From contig JAUPKX010000003.1 in NCBI GenBank assembly GCA_030837225.1, forward strand, positions 1-36,880: a stretch of 36,880 bases of DNA, written 5' to 3'. This document shows, one piece after another, positions 1 to 6,982 of this stretch (the first letter of the stretch is position 1; every line of letters begins with the position of its first letter). Made by a program: the position numbers and the translations under genes. A model generated the notes under the pieces. The model did no database searches and had not been told where the DNA came from. It saw only the letters and a program-made list of their open reading frames with translations. Source of the stretch: Patescibacteria group bacterium (GTDB taxonomy: Bacteria; Patescibacteriota; Minisyncoccia; Phycocordibacterales; Phycocordibacteraceae).

Positions 1-51
1 CATATTAGGGGAGGTGTTGCGTTTACTTGTTGAACTCACCGGTTGAATAAT

Positions 52-79
52 TTGTCATTCATATTTTCTATGATATAAT
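52..79 (+). promoter_or_regulatory. Sigma-70-type promoter of the zinc-ribbon gene
   Basis: TTGTCA at 52-57, a 16-base spacer, then TATAAT at 74-79 preceded by TG at 71-72 (extended -10). Transcription should begin near base 86, giving a leader of about 20 bases before the ATG at 106. That leader has no Shine-Dalgarno sequence. Bases 1-51 show no supportable gene. Confidence 0.7.
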
Positions 80-105
80 CATTTCACTATCCCTAGATCC
101 CCCTC

Positions 106-588
106 ATGAACGATTTTAAGAAAAACAGATTCAGCAAAGACTCTAAGCCAGGAGGCTTCTCACGTCCAAGCTTCGGTGGTGCGTCACGTCGTCCTCCAGT
201 ACGCGCTTTCGGCGAGCAAACCGAGACGTTTAAGACGTCCTGCAGCAAGTGCCATGCGGCCTGCGAGGTCCCATTCCGCCCAAACGGAAAGAAGCCAGTC
301 TTCTGCAAGAACTGCTTCGTTCGTGACGATGCGCGCCCAACGGGCAACTCATACGAAAAGCGCAGTTATAACAGTGAGCGCCCAGCACCTCAGCCTATGC
401 AGCAGGAGGACCCTCGTATAGGTGCAATGCAGAAGGAACTCGGTGTTATACACTCAAAACTCGATACTCTCATGAAGAGTCTTGAGGGTTCCGCATACGA
501 CTCCATCCTAACCGCGTCAAAGGAACGCGCAGAGAAGCCAAAGAATGCAGCTCCTGCAAAGAAGGTTGTAAAGAAGAAGGCAGCATAA
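106..588 (+). CDS. CxxC-x17-CxxC zinc-ribbon protein with Lys/Ala-rich tail
   Basis: A 160-residue protein. Residues 1-40 are basic and rich in Gly, Ser and Arg, and probably disordered. Cysteines 46, 49, 67 and 70 form CSKC and CKNC pairs separated by exactly 17 residues, the layout of the CxxC-x17-CxxC zinc-binding domain common in Candidate Phyla Radiation genomes. The ligands make zinc binding very likely, but the partner is unknown. Residues 105-135 could form a short amphipathic helix (MQKELGVIHSKLDTLMKSL), and the end is a Lys/Ala tail like those of nucleic-acid-binding proteins. The start is set by the promoter 27 bases upstream, and a hairpin terminator follows at once, so it is probably monocistronic. 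A nucleic-acid or ribosome-associated role is inference only. Confidence 0.85.
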   Translation: MNDFKKNRFSKDSKPGGFSRPSFGGASRRPPVRAFGEQTETFKTSCSKCHAACEVPFRPNGKKPVFCKNCFVRDDARPTGNSYEKRSYNSERPAPQPMQQEDPRIGAMQKELGVIHSKLDTLMKSLEGSAYDSILTASKERAEKPKNAAPAKKVVKKKAA

Positions 589-594
589 GTAAGT

Positions 595-632
595 AAACAA
601 CCAGAGCGGCTGCAAAGTCGCTCTCTTTGTTT
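595..632 (+). terminator. Rho-independent terminator after the zinc-ribbon gene
   Basis: Two-part stem: AAACAA (595-600) pairs with TTGTTT (627-632) and AGAGCG (603-608) with CGCTCT (619-624), with a 2x2 mismatch between them and a 10-base loop. T-rich sequence forms the 3' side. Confidence 0.65.
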
Positions 633-678
633 GTTGCAATTTAAAAGAATTATTATTGTCGTTACACATAACGCGCGG

Positions 679-684
679 TACTGT
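679..684 (+). promoter_or_regulatory. -10 hexamer placed for leaderless transcription
   Basis: TACTGT ends exactly six bases before the ATG at 691. The same hexamer and spacing occur before the minus-strand gene starting at 5359. This decides the start at 691 over an in-frame ATG at 631. Confidence 0.5.
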
Positions 685-690
685 GCATTT

Positions 691-1935
691 ATGAAACTAG
701 ACGGAGCATACGACGTAATCGTAATCGGAGGAGGCGCGGCCGGTATGATGGCTGCGGGTGTCGCTGCCTCAAACGGCAAGCGAGTTCTCCTTATTGAGAA
801 GAACCGAAAGCTTGGGGAGAAGCTTTCTATAACCGGCGGGGGACGCTGCAATATCGCAAACGCGGAGGAGGACGAGCGAAAGCTCCTTTCTAACTTTGGT
901 TCTGCAGCAAACTTCCTGCATTCTCCCTTCTCTCAGTTTGGTGTAGCAGAGACGTTCAAATTCTTCGATTCAATCGGAGTCCCAACTGTGGTTGAGGCGA
1001 AGAACCGCGCCTTCCCGTGGTCTAAGAGCGCGCCTGAGGTAACGGCAGCGATGTTTAAGTATGTAAAAGCACAGGGTGTTGATATTAAGATTGGTCTTCC
1101 TGTTGCGCGCGTACAGGCAAACAACGGAAAGATAAGTTCCGTACTCATGGGCGGGAAGGAATACACTGCTGACTCCTATATATTCTCGACCGGCGGCGTC
1201 TCGCACCCGGAAACCGGTTCAACGGGTGATGGGTTTAGGTGGCTCACAGAACTTGGACACTCGGTTGAGAACCCGACACCAACCATTGTGCCGTTGCGCG
1301 TGAAGGATGCATGGGTTAAGTCGCTCGCCGGCATCACGATTAAAGACATGAAGATGACGGTCTTTGTTGACGGCACTAAGAAACAAGTACTGAAAGGGGA
1401 CGTGCTTCTCACGCACTTCGGTATCTCGGGACCACTGATATTAAACGCTGCAGGAAAGATTGCAGACCTTATGCAGGAAGGAGAGGTAACAGCGCATATC
1501 GATACGTACCCACTAAAGGATCTCGGCATACTCGATAAGCACATCGCTACCGTTTTTAATGATAATAAGAATAAGGAGTTACAGAATGTATTCCGTTCAC
1601 TAGCGCCACTTGGTACCAGTGATGCGCTCCTGTCGCTCGTGCCGAACATAGACTGCGACAAACGCGTGCATAGCGTCACAAAGGAGGAGCGCCGAAGACT
1701 CGCAGAGCTACTCAAAGCGCTCCCACTTACCATTTCTGGGCTCATGGGACTCGATAGGGCGGTTGTGGCAGATGGCGGCGTAGCACTCACCGAGATTGAT
1801 ACGAAGACTATGCGATCTAAAGTCTGTGAGAATCTCTTCGTTATCGGCGATCTTCTTAACATTAAGCGACCAACGGGTGGTTACTCTCTACAGCTCTGCT
1901 GGACGACAGGGTATGTCGCAGGGAAGAATGCATAG
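691..1935 (+). CDS. NAD(P)/FAD-dependent oxidoreductase, HI0933/BaiN-like
   Basis: A flavoprotein of 414 residues. The N-terminus has the dinucleotide-binding motif VIVIGGGAAGMMAA, followed by IEKNRKLGEKLSITGGGRCN, the glycine-rich motif that typifies the HI0933 (BaiN-like) family. Near the C-terminus FVIGDLLNIKRPTGGYSLQ matches the second FAD-contacting segment of the family (usually GExLDxxGxxGGYNxQ). Length is typical (about 400). The family binds FAD and is usually annotated as an NAD(P)/FAD-dependent oxidoreductase, but the physiological substrate of most members is unknown. I prefer ATG 691 to 631 because the extra 20 residues lack family similarity and 691 has a -10 hexamer six bases upstream. 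It is followed after 46 bases by the ABC-F gene, which seems to have its own promoter. Confidence 0.9.
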   Translation: MKLDGAYDVIVIGGGAAGMMAAGVAASNGKRVLLIEKNRKLGEKLSITGGGRCNIANAEEDERKLLSNFGSAANFLHSPFSQFGVAETFKFFDSIGVPTVVEAKNRAFPWSKSAPEVTAAMFKYVKAQGVDIKIGLPVARVQANNGKISSVLMGGKEYTADSYIFSTGGVSHPETGSTGDGFRWLTELGHSVENPTPTIVPLRVKDAWVKSLAGITIKDMKMTVFVDGTKKQVLKGDVLLTHFGISGPLILNAAGKIADLMQEGEVTAHIDTYPLKDLGILDKHIATVFNDNKNKELQNVFRSLAPLGTSDALLSLVPNIDCDKRVHSVTKEERRRLAELLKALPLTISGLMGLDRAVVADGGVALTEIDTKTMRSKVCENLFVIGDLLNIKRPTGGYSLQLCWTTGYVAGKNA

Positions 1936-1943
1936 GTAAAGAC

Positions 1944-1972
1944 TTATCAATACGACACAAATAGTGTAGGAT
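1944..1972 (+). promoter_or_regulatory. Putative promoter of the ABC-F gene
   Basis: TTATCA at 1944-1949, a 17-base spacer, and TAGGAT at 1967-1972, nine bases before the ATG at 1982. TAGGAT is also the -10-like hexamer before the histidine kinase and uvrC genes. Confidence 0.45.
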
Positions 1973-1981
1973 AGGAAGACT

Positions 1982-3469
1982 ATGGCACCGAATGCCCCTG
2001 CAAAGCCCTCAACTGGACCGCAAGAAGCGGTCTTGCGCTTTGAGGATGTCTCGTTCAATTACGGACATAACTACCCTATCGTCACGGAAGTAAACTTCTC
2101 CCTCAGGAAGGGAATGAAGGTTACCTTGATGGGCCAGAACGGAGCCGGGAAGTCGACCCTCTTCAAAATGATCGAAGGGTCCTTCAAGCCTGAGAGCGGG
2201 AAGATCCAAATTCCTCGAGGTCTTACAATTGCACTCTCACATCAGGTAATCGTGCCTGAGGACCGCGAACTCACCGTCCGCGCCTTCTTCGAGAAGCGCT
2301 TTGTAGAGAAGGTCTATGATATCGATCCAAAGATCGATGAGGTCCTCGAGGTCGTGAATCTCCATGCGCCACACGACCGCATCATAAAGACTTTCTCAGG
2401 TGGTCAGCAGGCGCGTCTCCTTCTTGCGTCTGCACTGATTCAGGATCCTGACATTCTTCTTCTTGATGAGCCAACAAACAATCTTGATACCGCTGGTATC
2501 GAGCACCTCACGAAGTTCCTTCTTACGTACGAGAAGACCGTTCTCGTTATTTCGCACGATGCGGAGTTCCTCAACACCTTCTCAAACGGCGTTCTGTATC
2601 TCGACGTGCACACCAAGAAGATCGAGCAGTATGTCGGAAACTACTACGACCTCCTCAAGGAGATCTCCGCACGAATCGAGCGCGAGAACCGTAAGAACGC
2701 CCAGCTCGAAAAGAAGATCCAGGACAACAAGGACAAGGCAAACTTCTTCGCCCAGAAGGGAGGCAAGATGCGTGTTGTTGCTAAGAAAATGCGTGACGAG
2801 ATTGAGGAGATGGAGGAGTCGAAGGTAGATGTACGCAAAGAGGATAAGACCATCCGCCCCTTCCTTATACCGGTGCAGGAGGATATTGTCGGTGAAATCC
2901 TCACCATTAGTTCCCTTTCTATAATCGACCCGAAGACCCACAAACCAAAGGAAAAGTCGGCGAACATCGTCATGAAGAAGAAACAGCATCTTCTTCTTAA
3001 GGGACCAAACGGTATCGGCAAAACAACACTCCTAGAGTCCATGGCGAACGGGAGCGCGAAGGGTGCGACCATCGCGAAGCATGTGAAGGTTGGATACTAT
3101 CGCCAGGACTTCTCGACACTCAATTTCGAGGACACAGTGCGTGAGTCGTTGCTTAAGGCGATGGACAAGCCAAACGAGGAGCAGATGCGCAAAGTAGCGG
3201 CAAGTTTCATTATTACAGCTGACTCTATTGGCAAGAAGATCGGTGCACTGTCCGAAGGACAGAAGGGACTCGTGGCGTTCGCGCGCCTCGTGCTCATGCA
3301 GCCAGGTCTCCTTATTCTCGACGAGCCAACCAACCACATTAACTTCCGCCATATCCCGGTTATTGCAAAAGCACTCGACCAGTACGAGGGCGCCATGGTG
3401 CTTGTGTCGCACGTGCCAGAATTCGTTGAGCAGATTAGGATTGACGAAGTACTCGATCTCGCAAAGTAA
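1982..3469 (+). CDS. ABC-F family ATPase (ribosome-associated type)
   Basis: A 495-residue protein with two ATP-binding domains and no membrane segments, as in ABC-F proteins that act on ribosomes rather than as transporters. Domain 1 has Walker A GQNGAGKST (51-59), signature FSGGQ (138-142) and Walker B LLLDEPTNNLD (159-169). A charged helical linker (about 225-290) corresponds to the P-site tRNA interaction motif. Domain 2 has Walker A GPNGIGKTT (341-349). Its signature, however, is LSEGQ (423-427) instead of LSGGQ, and its Walker B reads LLILDEPTNHIN, where Ile replaces the usual Leu of NHLD. Both catalytic glutamates are present. Which ABC-F subgroup (EttA, Uup, YbiT or resistance type) cannot be decided by eye. 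The next gene begins two bases after the stop, so the two are probably cotranscribed. Confidence 0.92.
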   Translation: MAPNAPAKPSTGPQEAVLRFEDVSFNYGHNYPIVTEVNFSLRKGMKVTLMGQNGAGKSTLFKMIEGSFKPESGKIQIPRGLTIALSHQVIVPEDRELTVRAFFEKRFVEKVYDIDPKIDEVLEVVNLHAPHDRIIKTFSGGQQARLLLASALIQDPDILLLDEPTNNLDTAGIEHLTKFLLTYEKTVLVISHDAEFLNTFSNGVLYLDVHTKKIEQYVGNYYDLLKEISARIERENRKNAQLEKKIQDNKDKANFFAQKGGKMRVVAKKMRDEIEEMEESKVDVRKEDKTIRPFLIPVQEDIVGEILTISSLSIIDPKTHKPKEKSANIVMKKKQHLLLKGPNGIGKTTLLESMANGSAKGATIAKHVKVGYYRQDFSTLNFEDTVRESLLKAMDKPNEEQMRKVAASFIITADSIGKKIGALSEGQKGLVAFARLVLMQPGLLILDEPTNHINFRHIPVIAKALDQYEGAMVLVSHVPEFVEQIRIDEVLDLAK

Positions 3470-3471
3470 GC

Positions 3472-3723
3472 ATGGAAAGCACCTGGCACATCTACATCCT
3501 CCGATGTGCCGATGGAACGCTCTATACCGGTGTTACGACCGATCTCGCGCGTCGCGTGAGTGAGCACAACGAATCTTTGAAGGGTGCGAAGTATACCCGG
3601 GTACGCAGGCCTGTGTTACTCGTGTATAGCGAGGTTTTTGAAAGTAGGAGTACTGCGTGTGTACGAGAGGCGGTGATCAAAAAACTATCGCGCGACGAGA
3701 AGTCGAGGCTTATAGGGGATTAG
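3472..3723 (+). CDS. GIY-YIG nuclease-superfamily protein, YhbQ/UPF0213-like
   Basis: A small 83-residue protein consisting only of a GIY-YIG domain. The N-terminal strand HIYILRC and the following TLYTGVTTDLARR give the two motif tyrosines and the conserved Arg. A later Glu in REAVIKKLSR sits where the metal-binding catalytic glutamate lies. Stand-alone proteins of this size are the YhbQ/UPF0213 group, of which some members act on DNA. The substrate here is unknown. The gene starts two bases after the ABC-F stop and has no Shine-Dalgarno sequence, which suggests coupling to that gene. Confidence 0.85.
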   Translation: MESTWHIYILRCADGTLYTGVTTDLARRVSEHNESLKGAKYTRVRRPVLLVYSEVFESRSTACVREAVIKKLSRDEKSRLIGD

Positions 3724-3736
3724 CGCGCATCCCCAC

Positions 3737-3763
3737 TTGCACCCTTCAGGAAGGGGCTACAAT
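3737..3763 (+). promoter_or_regulatory. Putative promoter of the DoxX gene
   Basis: TTGCAC (3737-3742) and TACAAT (3758-3763) separated by 15 bases, slightly shorter than ideal. The -10 ends 27 bases before ATG 3791. Confidence 0.4.
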
Positions 3764-3790
3764 ACCTAGGTTACCCATTTACGTATCTCT

Positions 3791-4216
3791 ATGCAGAAAT
3801 TTATGACGTGCTCGTACATGGATAGTTGGCGCGATTACGCACCAACCGTGCTACGTCTCGCAACCGGTGTTATATTCGCGCTTCATGGTTGGCAGAAGCT
3901 CGAAGGGGGTCTTCCTGGGGTTGCTGGTTTCGTTGGCAGCCTGGGCTTCCCGATGCCGGAGTTCTTTGCGGTACTTCTCATCGCGGCTGAGCTCGGTGGC
4001 GGTATCCTTCTCATTCTTGGTCTTCTCACCCGTTGGGCTGCGAAGTCACTCGTGGTGGTATCGCTTGCTGCACTCTTCCTTGTCCATCTCCCGAATGGAT
4101 TCTTCATGTCGACGGGCGGATACGAGTACATCCTTCTCCTTCTCGCAGCGAGTGTTTCGCTCATGCTCATGGGCGGGGGCAAGTGGTCTATGGACCAGTG
4201 TCTTTGGAAGAAGTAA
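3791..4216 (+). CDS. DoxX family membrane protein
   Basis: A 141-residue protein with about four hydrophobic segments: LRLATGVIFALHGWQKL, FFAVLLIAAELGGGILLILG, SLVVVSLAALFLVHL and YILLLLAASVSLMLMG. The RLATGVIFALHGWQK start and the ELGGGILLILGLLTR segment are characteristic of the DoxX/DoxD family, proposed subunits or partners of quinone-linked oxidoreductases. Specific function is not known here. In-frame ATGs at 3803 and 3818 are alternatives. The latter would begin directly before the first conserved segment. A perfect palindromic terminator follows the stop. Confidence 0.85.
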   Translation: MQKFMTCSYMDSWRDYAPTVLRLATGVIFALHGWQKLEGGLPGVAGFVGSLGFPMPEFFAVLLIAAELGGGILLILGLLTRWAAKSLVVVSLAALFLVHLPNGFFMSTGGYEYILLLLAASVSLMLMGGGKWSMDQCLWKK

Positions 4217-4230
4217 TTCTTCTCGAGTGC

Positions 4231-4266
4231 ATAAGAAAGAGCCCGCATATGCGGGCTCTTTCTTAT
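4231..4266. terminator. Perfect 36-base palindromic terminator
   Basis: Bases 4231-4248 are the exact reverse complement of 4249-4266, centred on CATATG. The GC-rich core is flanked by an A-rich 5' arm and a T-rich 3' arm, so it can work in both directions. A similar palindrome with the same CATATG centre lies at 10158-10197. Confidence 0.8.
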
Positions 4267-4282
4267 GGAGAGACGTAAAGGC

Positions 4283-4288
4283 TATACT
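4283..4288 (+). promoter_or_regulatory. -10 hexamer for leaderless transcription
   Basis: TATACT ends exactly six bases before ATG 4295 and decides that start over the in-frame ATG at 4265, which lies inside the terminator. Confidence 0.6.
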
Positions 4289-4294
4289 TTGTCT

Positions 4295-4618
4295 ATGGCC
4301 TCTGTATTTACAGAAACAATCTATACGCTCGCTCGCAAGATTCCGAAAGGAAAAGTGGCAACCTACGGACAACTTGCAGTACTTGCGGGCAGTCCTGGCG
4401 CCGCTCGTGCGGTGGGGAGTGCTATGCGATGCAATCCCGACATTCCAAGGACACCTTGTCACCGGGTGGTAGCCTCGGATGGTTCCTTAACAGGCTACAG
4501 TGCTGGGCAGGGTATCAGCACGAAACGGAAGATGCTCATAGACGAAGGAGTTTCCTTCAAAGGATCGAAGGTCAATCTCAAGCTGTCGCAATGGAAGGAG
4601 GGTCTAGGCGAGTCCTAG
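4295..4618 (+). CDS. O6-alkylguanine-DNA alkyltransferase-like protein (MGMT DNA-binding domain)
   Basis: A 107-residue protein made only of the methyltransferase/DNA-binding domain of the Ogt/MGMT family, without the N-terminal domain found in full-length enzymes of about 170 residues. KVATYGQLAVLAG is the helix-turn-helix region, ARAVGSAM contains the base-flipping arginine finger and TPCHRVV holds the acceptor cysteine (Cys55). Alkyltransferase-like (ATL) proteins of the same size usually have Trp at this cysteine, so this one may still transfer alkyl groups, or it may feed lesions to the UvrABC system encoded further along. Its stop overlaps the 3' end of the convergent pseudouridine synthase gene by 15 bases. 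Confidence 0.88.
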   Translation: MASVFTETIYTLARKIPKGKVATYGQLAVLAGSPGAARAVGSAMRCNPDIPRTPCHRVVASDGSLTGYSAGQGISTKRKMLIDEGVSFKGSKVNLKLSQWKEGLGES

Positions 4619-5359
4619 GTCAGCGAGGAACTTGGCGAGCTCTTTGCCTTCAATCACGCGATACCCACCAATCTTTGTAGGACCAAGCTTGATACCCATA
4701 ATGCTGGTGCGCTGAAGTGACTTCACCTCGTTAAAGAGTGCCACCACCATGCGACGAATCTGGTGTGTCTTTCCTTCGGTGAGAGTAACGCGGAACCGAT
4801 CCTCTCCGAGTATTTCCACCTTCGCAGGCTTAGTCTCGTATCCTTCAATATTGACGCCTGCCTCCATCTTTTCCTTGAATGAGGAACGGAGTGGCTGCTT
4901 TGTGCGCACGTCATAGGTTTTCTCGTGCGCGTACTTTGGATTGAGAAGTCTGTCGGTTACGCGTCCGTCATTGGTGAGGATAAGGAGACCACTTGAAGCC
5001 TTGTCGAGTCTGCCAACCGGGAAGAGGGAAAGACGTTTAAGATCGCTCGGGAGCGTATCAAGCACATTCTCGGTGTCGGTTGCCTCACGGTGTGTGTCCA
5101 TGCCAGCAGGCTTGTTGAAGGCGATATACGCGTATGCTTTAGGACGTGCTTGTCCTCGTACTTCAACCACGTCAGTCTCTTTAACTTTGTCGCCGAGTGC
5201 TGCGAGAGAGCCGTTTATATACACTTTCTTCTTCTCAACGAGTACATCAGCATCGCGCCTCGTAGCGAAGCCCTTCATAGCAAGGTACTTGTTTACCCGC
5301 ATTGGGAAAACGTTCTCGGCAGGCGCTTCTGGTACTGGTTTCTTAATAGGCCTTTTCAT
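4604..5359 (-). CDS. RsuA/RluB/RluF-family pseudouridine synthase
   Basis: A 251-residue protein. Residues 19-65 form an S4 RNA-binding domain (MRVNKYLAMKGFATRRDAD). The catalytic domain carries GRLDKASSGLLILTNDG with the catalytic Asp at about residue 109, followed by EKTYDVR and GKTHQIRRM, all hallmarks of the RsuA/RluB group that converts uridine to pseudouridine in rRNA. The exact site cannot be assigned. The start at 5359 is supported by a TACTGT hexamer six bases upstream. An upstream in-frame ATG at 5440 would run into the divergent Nudix gene. The 3' end overlaps the alkyltransferase gene by 15 bases tail to tail. Confidence 0.92.
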   Translation of the reverse strand: MKRPIKKPVPEAPAENVFPMRVNKYLAMKGFATRRDADVLVEKKKVYINGSLAALGDKVKETDVVEVRGQARPKAYAYIAFNKPAGMDTHREATDTENVLDTLPSDLKRLSLFPVGRLDKASSGLLILTNDGRVTDRLLNPKYAHEKTYDVRTKQPLRSSFKEKMEAGVNIEGYETKPAKVEILGEDRFRVTLTEGKTHQIRRMVVALFNEVKSLQRTSIMGIKLGPTKIGGYRVIEGKELAKFLADLGLA

Positions 5360-5365
5360 ATACGT

Positions 5366-5371
5366 ACAGTA
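5366..5371 (-). promoter_or_regulatory. -10 hexamer of the pseudouridine synthase gene
   Basis: Read on the minus strand, TACTGT is followed by six bases and the ATG at 5359, the same leaderless arrangement as on the plus strand. It lies back to back with the Nudix promoter. Confidence 0.55.
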
Positions 5372-5387
5372 GCGCGTTCGGGGTGAT

Positions 5388-5396
5388 TGGTATACT
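5388..5396 (+). promoter_or_regulatory. Extended -10 promoter of the Nudix gene
   Basis: TGG followed by TATACT (5391-5396), six bases before ATG 5403. No clear -35 was found. Confidence 0.6.
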
Positions 5397-5402
5397 TCTT
5401 GT

Positions 5403-5825
5403 ATGGAAAACGAGCGACCTAAAGTTGGTGTTGGAGTCATTGTTGTTAAAGACGGGAAGGTACTTTTGTGCGAACGAATCGCGAGTCATGGTGCCGGCAC
5501 CTTCAGTATCCCTGGTGGTCACATGGAGTTCGGCGAGTCTTTTGAAGACACTGCGATGAGGGAGCTCGAAGAGGAGACAGGTCTTACTGATGTGGTTGTT
5601 ACCGACCTCGTAGCGGTGAAGAGCGACCGAGTGTACGGAAAACACTTCATAACAATCGGCATGCTTGCGGAATGGAAGTCTGGAGAGCCAGTTTCAATGG
5701 AGCCTGAGAAGGCTCAGAATTGGGCCTGGTATGCGCCCAGTGAGATTCCTGAGAACCTTTTCCTTCCGAGTAAGGCAGTCCTTGAGAATTGGGTCGCAGG
5801 CAAAATATATACGGATAATCTTTAG
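5403..5825 (+). CDS. Nudix hydrolase
   Basis: A 140-residue protein with a complete Nudix box: GHMEFGE, then SFEDTAM, then RELEEETGL, which fits Gx5Ex7REUxEExGU with all metal-binding glutamates present. The N-terminal strands VGVGVIVVKDGKVLLCER and the length are typical of small MutT/ADP-ribose pyrophosphatase-like members that hydrolyse nucleoside diphosphate derivatives. The substrate cannot be read from the sequence. It is transcribed divergently from the pseudouridine synthase gene and is followed two bases later by a DUF1653 gene, so those two form a probable operon. Confidence 0.92.
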   Translation: MENERPKVGVGVIVVKDGKVLLCERIASHGAGTFSIPGGHMEFGESFEDTAMRELEEETGLTDVVVTDLVAVKSDRVYGKHFITIGMLAEWKSGEPVSMEPEKAQNWAWYAPSEIPENLFLPSKAVLENWVAGKIYTDNL

Positions 5826-5827
5826 GT

Positions 5828-6055
5828 ATGAAAACAGTCACACCCGGGATCTACTACCATTTCAAACATCCCGAGCAGCACTACGAGGTGCTCGGCATCG
5901 CGTTCCATACTGAAACGGAGGAAGACATGGTTGTGTATAGGCCGCTCTATGAGACTGATAAGGAACTATTCGTGCGCCCGCTCTCCATGTTCCTCGAGGA
6001 CGTCGACAAGCCGGAGCTAGGGTACAAGGGTCCGCGATTCATCCGTGTCTCCTAG
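5828..6055 (+). CDS. DUF1653 family protein
   Basis: A 75-residue protein. TPGIYYHFKHPEQHYEVLGI, then VVYRPLYE and a final segment RPLSMFLEDVD match the DUF1653 domain, a short all-beta domain of unknown function whose members are often described as covering almost the whole protein, as here. The gene begins two bases after the Nudix stop, pointing to cotranscription. No catalytic role can be inferred. Confidence 0.8.
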   Translation: MKTVTPGIYYHFKHPEQHYEVLGIAFHTETEEDMVVYRPLYETDKELFVRPLSMFLEDVDKPELGYKGPRFIRVS

Positions 6056-6100
6056 ATCCTATACACAGCTACACTTGCGCTTCACTATAGGCGGGCTACC

Positions 6101-6394
6101 ATGTGCGGACGGATGGATGACTTTCTCAAGATGGATATTTTCTTCGGCGTGACCACAGTCGCGATCGTTGTCGTATCCATACTCTTGGTGATGGTGCTCA
6201 TCCGGCTCCTGAGAATCTTGAAAACGGTAGACGAAGTATCGGAGATCGTTCAAGAGGAGGCTCAGGAGATCCGGGACGACATCCGGGAGGTACGTACTCA
6301 GGTTAAGCGAGAGGCGGTGAAGGCGGGGCAACTGCTCGGGCTTTTCAGCGGATTCGTAAAGCCAAAGGCACGTCGCAAGAAGTCATCATCATAA
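6101..6394 (+). CDS. Small membrane-anchored coiled-coil protein
   Basis: A 97-residue protein not recognised as a characterised family. Residues 13-38 form one strongly hydrophobic helix (FFGVTTVAIVVVSILLVMVL). Residues 40-75 are a charged helix rich in Glu, Arg and Val that could form a coiled coil, and the end is basic (KPKARRKKSSS). It resembles the general layout of YtxH/DUF948-type proteins but lacks decisive motifs. An in-frame ATG at 6113 is an alternative start. It lies just before another one-helix basic protein, so the two may act together at the membrane. Confidence 0.7.
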   Translation: MCGRMDDFLKMDIFFGVTTVAIVVVSILLVMVLIRLLRILKTVDEVSEIVQEEAQEIRDDIREVRTQVKREAVKAGQLLGLFSGFVKPKARRKKSSS

Positions 6395-6415
6395 TCATTT
6401 TGTAATTCAAGACTT

Positions 6416-6880
6416 ATGGCAACTAAGAAGACAGCGAAGAAGGCTCCGGCCACGAAGGGAGGAAAGAAGATGTCGAATCTTCAGAAGGCAGAGATTGGCG
6501 CAGGAGTGCTCGCTGCAGTAGCGGCAGCCGGTGCTGCTAGCTATTACTTCTACGGCGCAAAGGATGCCAAGAAGCATCGCAACGCAACAACGAAGTGGGC
6601 GAAGGGTCTTAAGAACGATGTTGTTCGTGAGGCAAAGAAGCTCAAGGACATCGACGAGAAGGCAGTGGCTGCTATCGTTGACCAGGCAGCGAAGGCATAC
6701 AAGGGCTTCGACGACGTAACGCCAGGCGACCTCCGTGCTGCGGTCTCAGAGTTAAAGGGTAACTGGGAGAGCGTTAGGAAGGAATTGAAGCGCACCGTTA
6801 AGAAGGCTGTGAAGAAAGCGGCTCCGAAGAAGGTGGCTAAGAAAGTGGTGAAGAAAGCAGTGAAGAAGTCGTCTCGCTAG
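6416..6880 (+). CDS. Membrane-anchored protein with histone-like Lys/Ala tail
   Basis: A 154-residue protein. Residues 1-20 are rich in Lys and Ala, residues 24-47 form a hydrophobic helix (EIGAGVLAAVAAAGAASYYF) and residues 55-120 form charged helices. The last 30 residues repeat Lys-Lys-Ala/Val units (KKAVKKAAPKKVAKKV) like the tails of histone H1-like bacterial proteins. No enzymatic motif is visible. Nucleic-acid or polyanion binding by the tails is inference from composition. A strong terminator follows directly. Confidence 0.75.
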   Translation: MATKKTAKKAPATKGGKKMSNLQKAEIGAGVLAAVAAAGAASYYFYGAKDAKKHRNATTKWAKGLKNDVVREAKKLKDIDEKAVAAIVDQAAKAYKGFDDVTPGDLRAAVSELKGNWESVRKELKRTVKKAVKKAAPKKVAKKVVKKAVKKSSR

Positions 6881-6890
6881 CTAAGATAAG

Positions 6891-6925
6891 GGAAAATCCC
6901 GCGACTCAAGGTCGCGGGATTTTCC
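6891..6925 (+). terminator. Strong rho-independent terminator
   Basis: GGAAAATCCCGCGAC (6891-6905) pairs with GTCGCGGGATTTTCC (6911-6925) over 15 bp with a 5-base loop, followed by TTTT. Confidence 0.85.
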
Positions 6926-6982
6926 TTTTGGCTGTATGAACCCTTCATCTGCTGCTCATTGAGAATCTATTAGAGTGGCTCA

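Noticed and set aside
1176-1862. 228-residue minus-strand ORF opposite the flavoprotein gene
   Set aside because: Serine-rich antisense shadow of a recognised gene, with no start signals.
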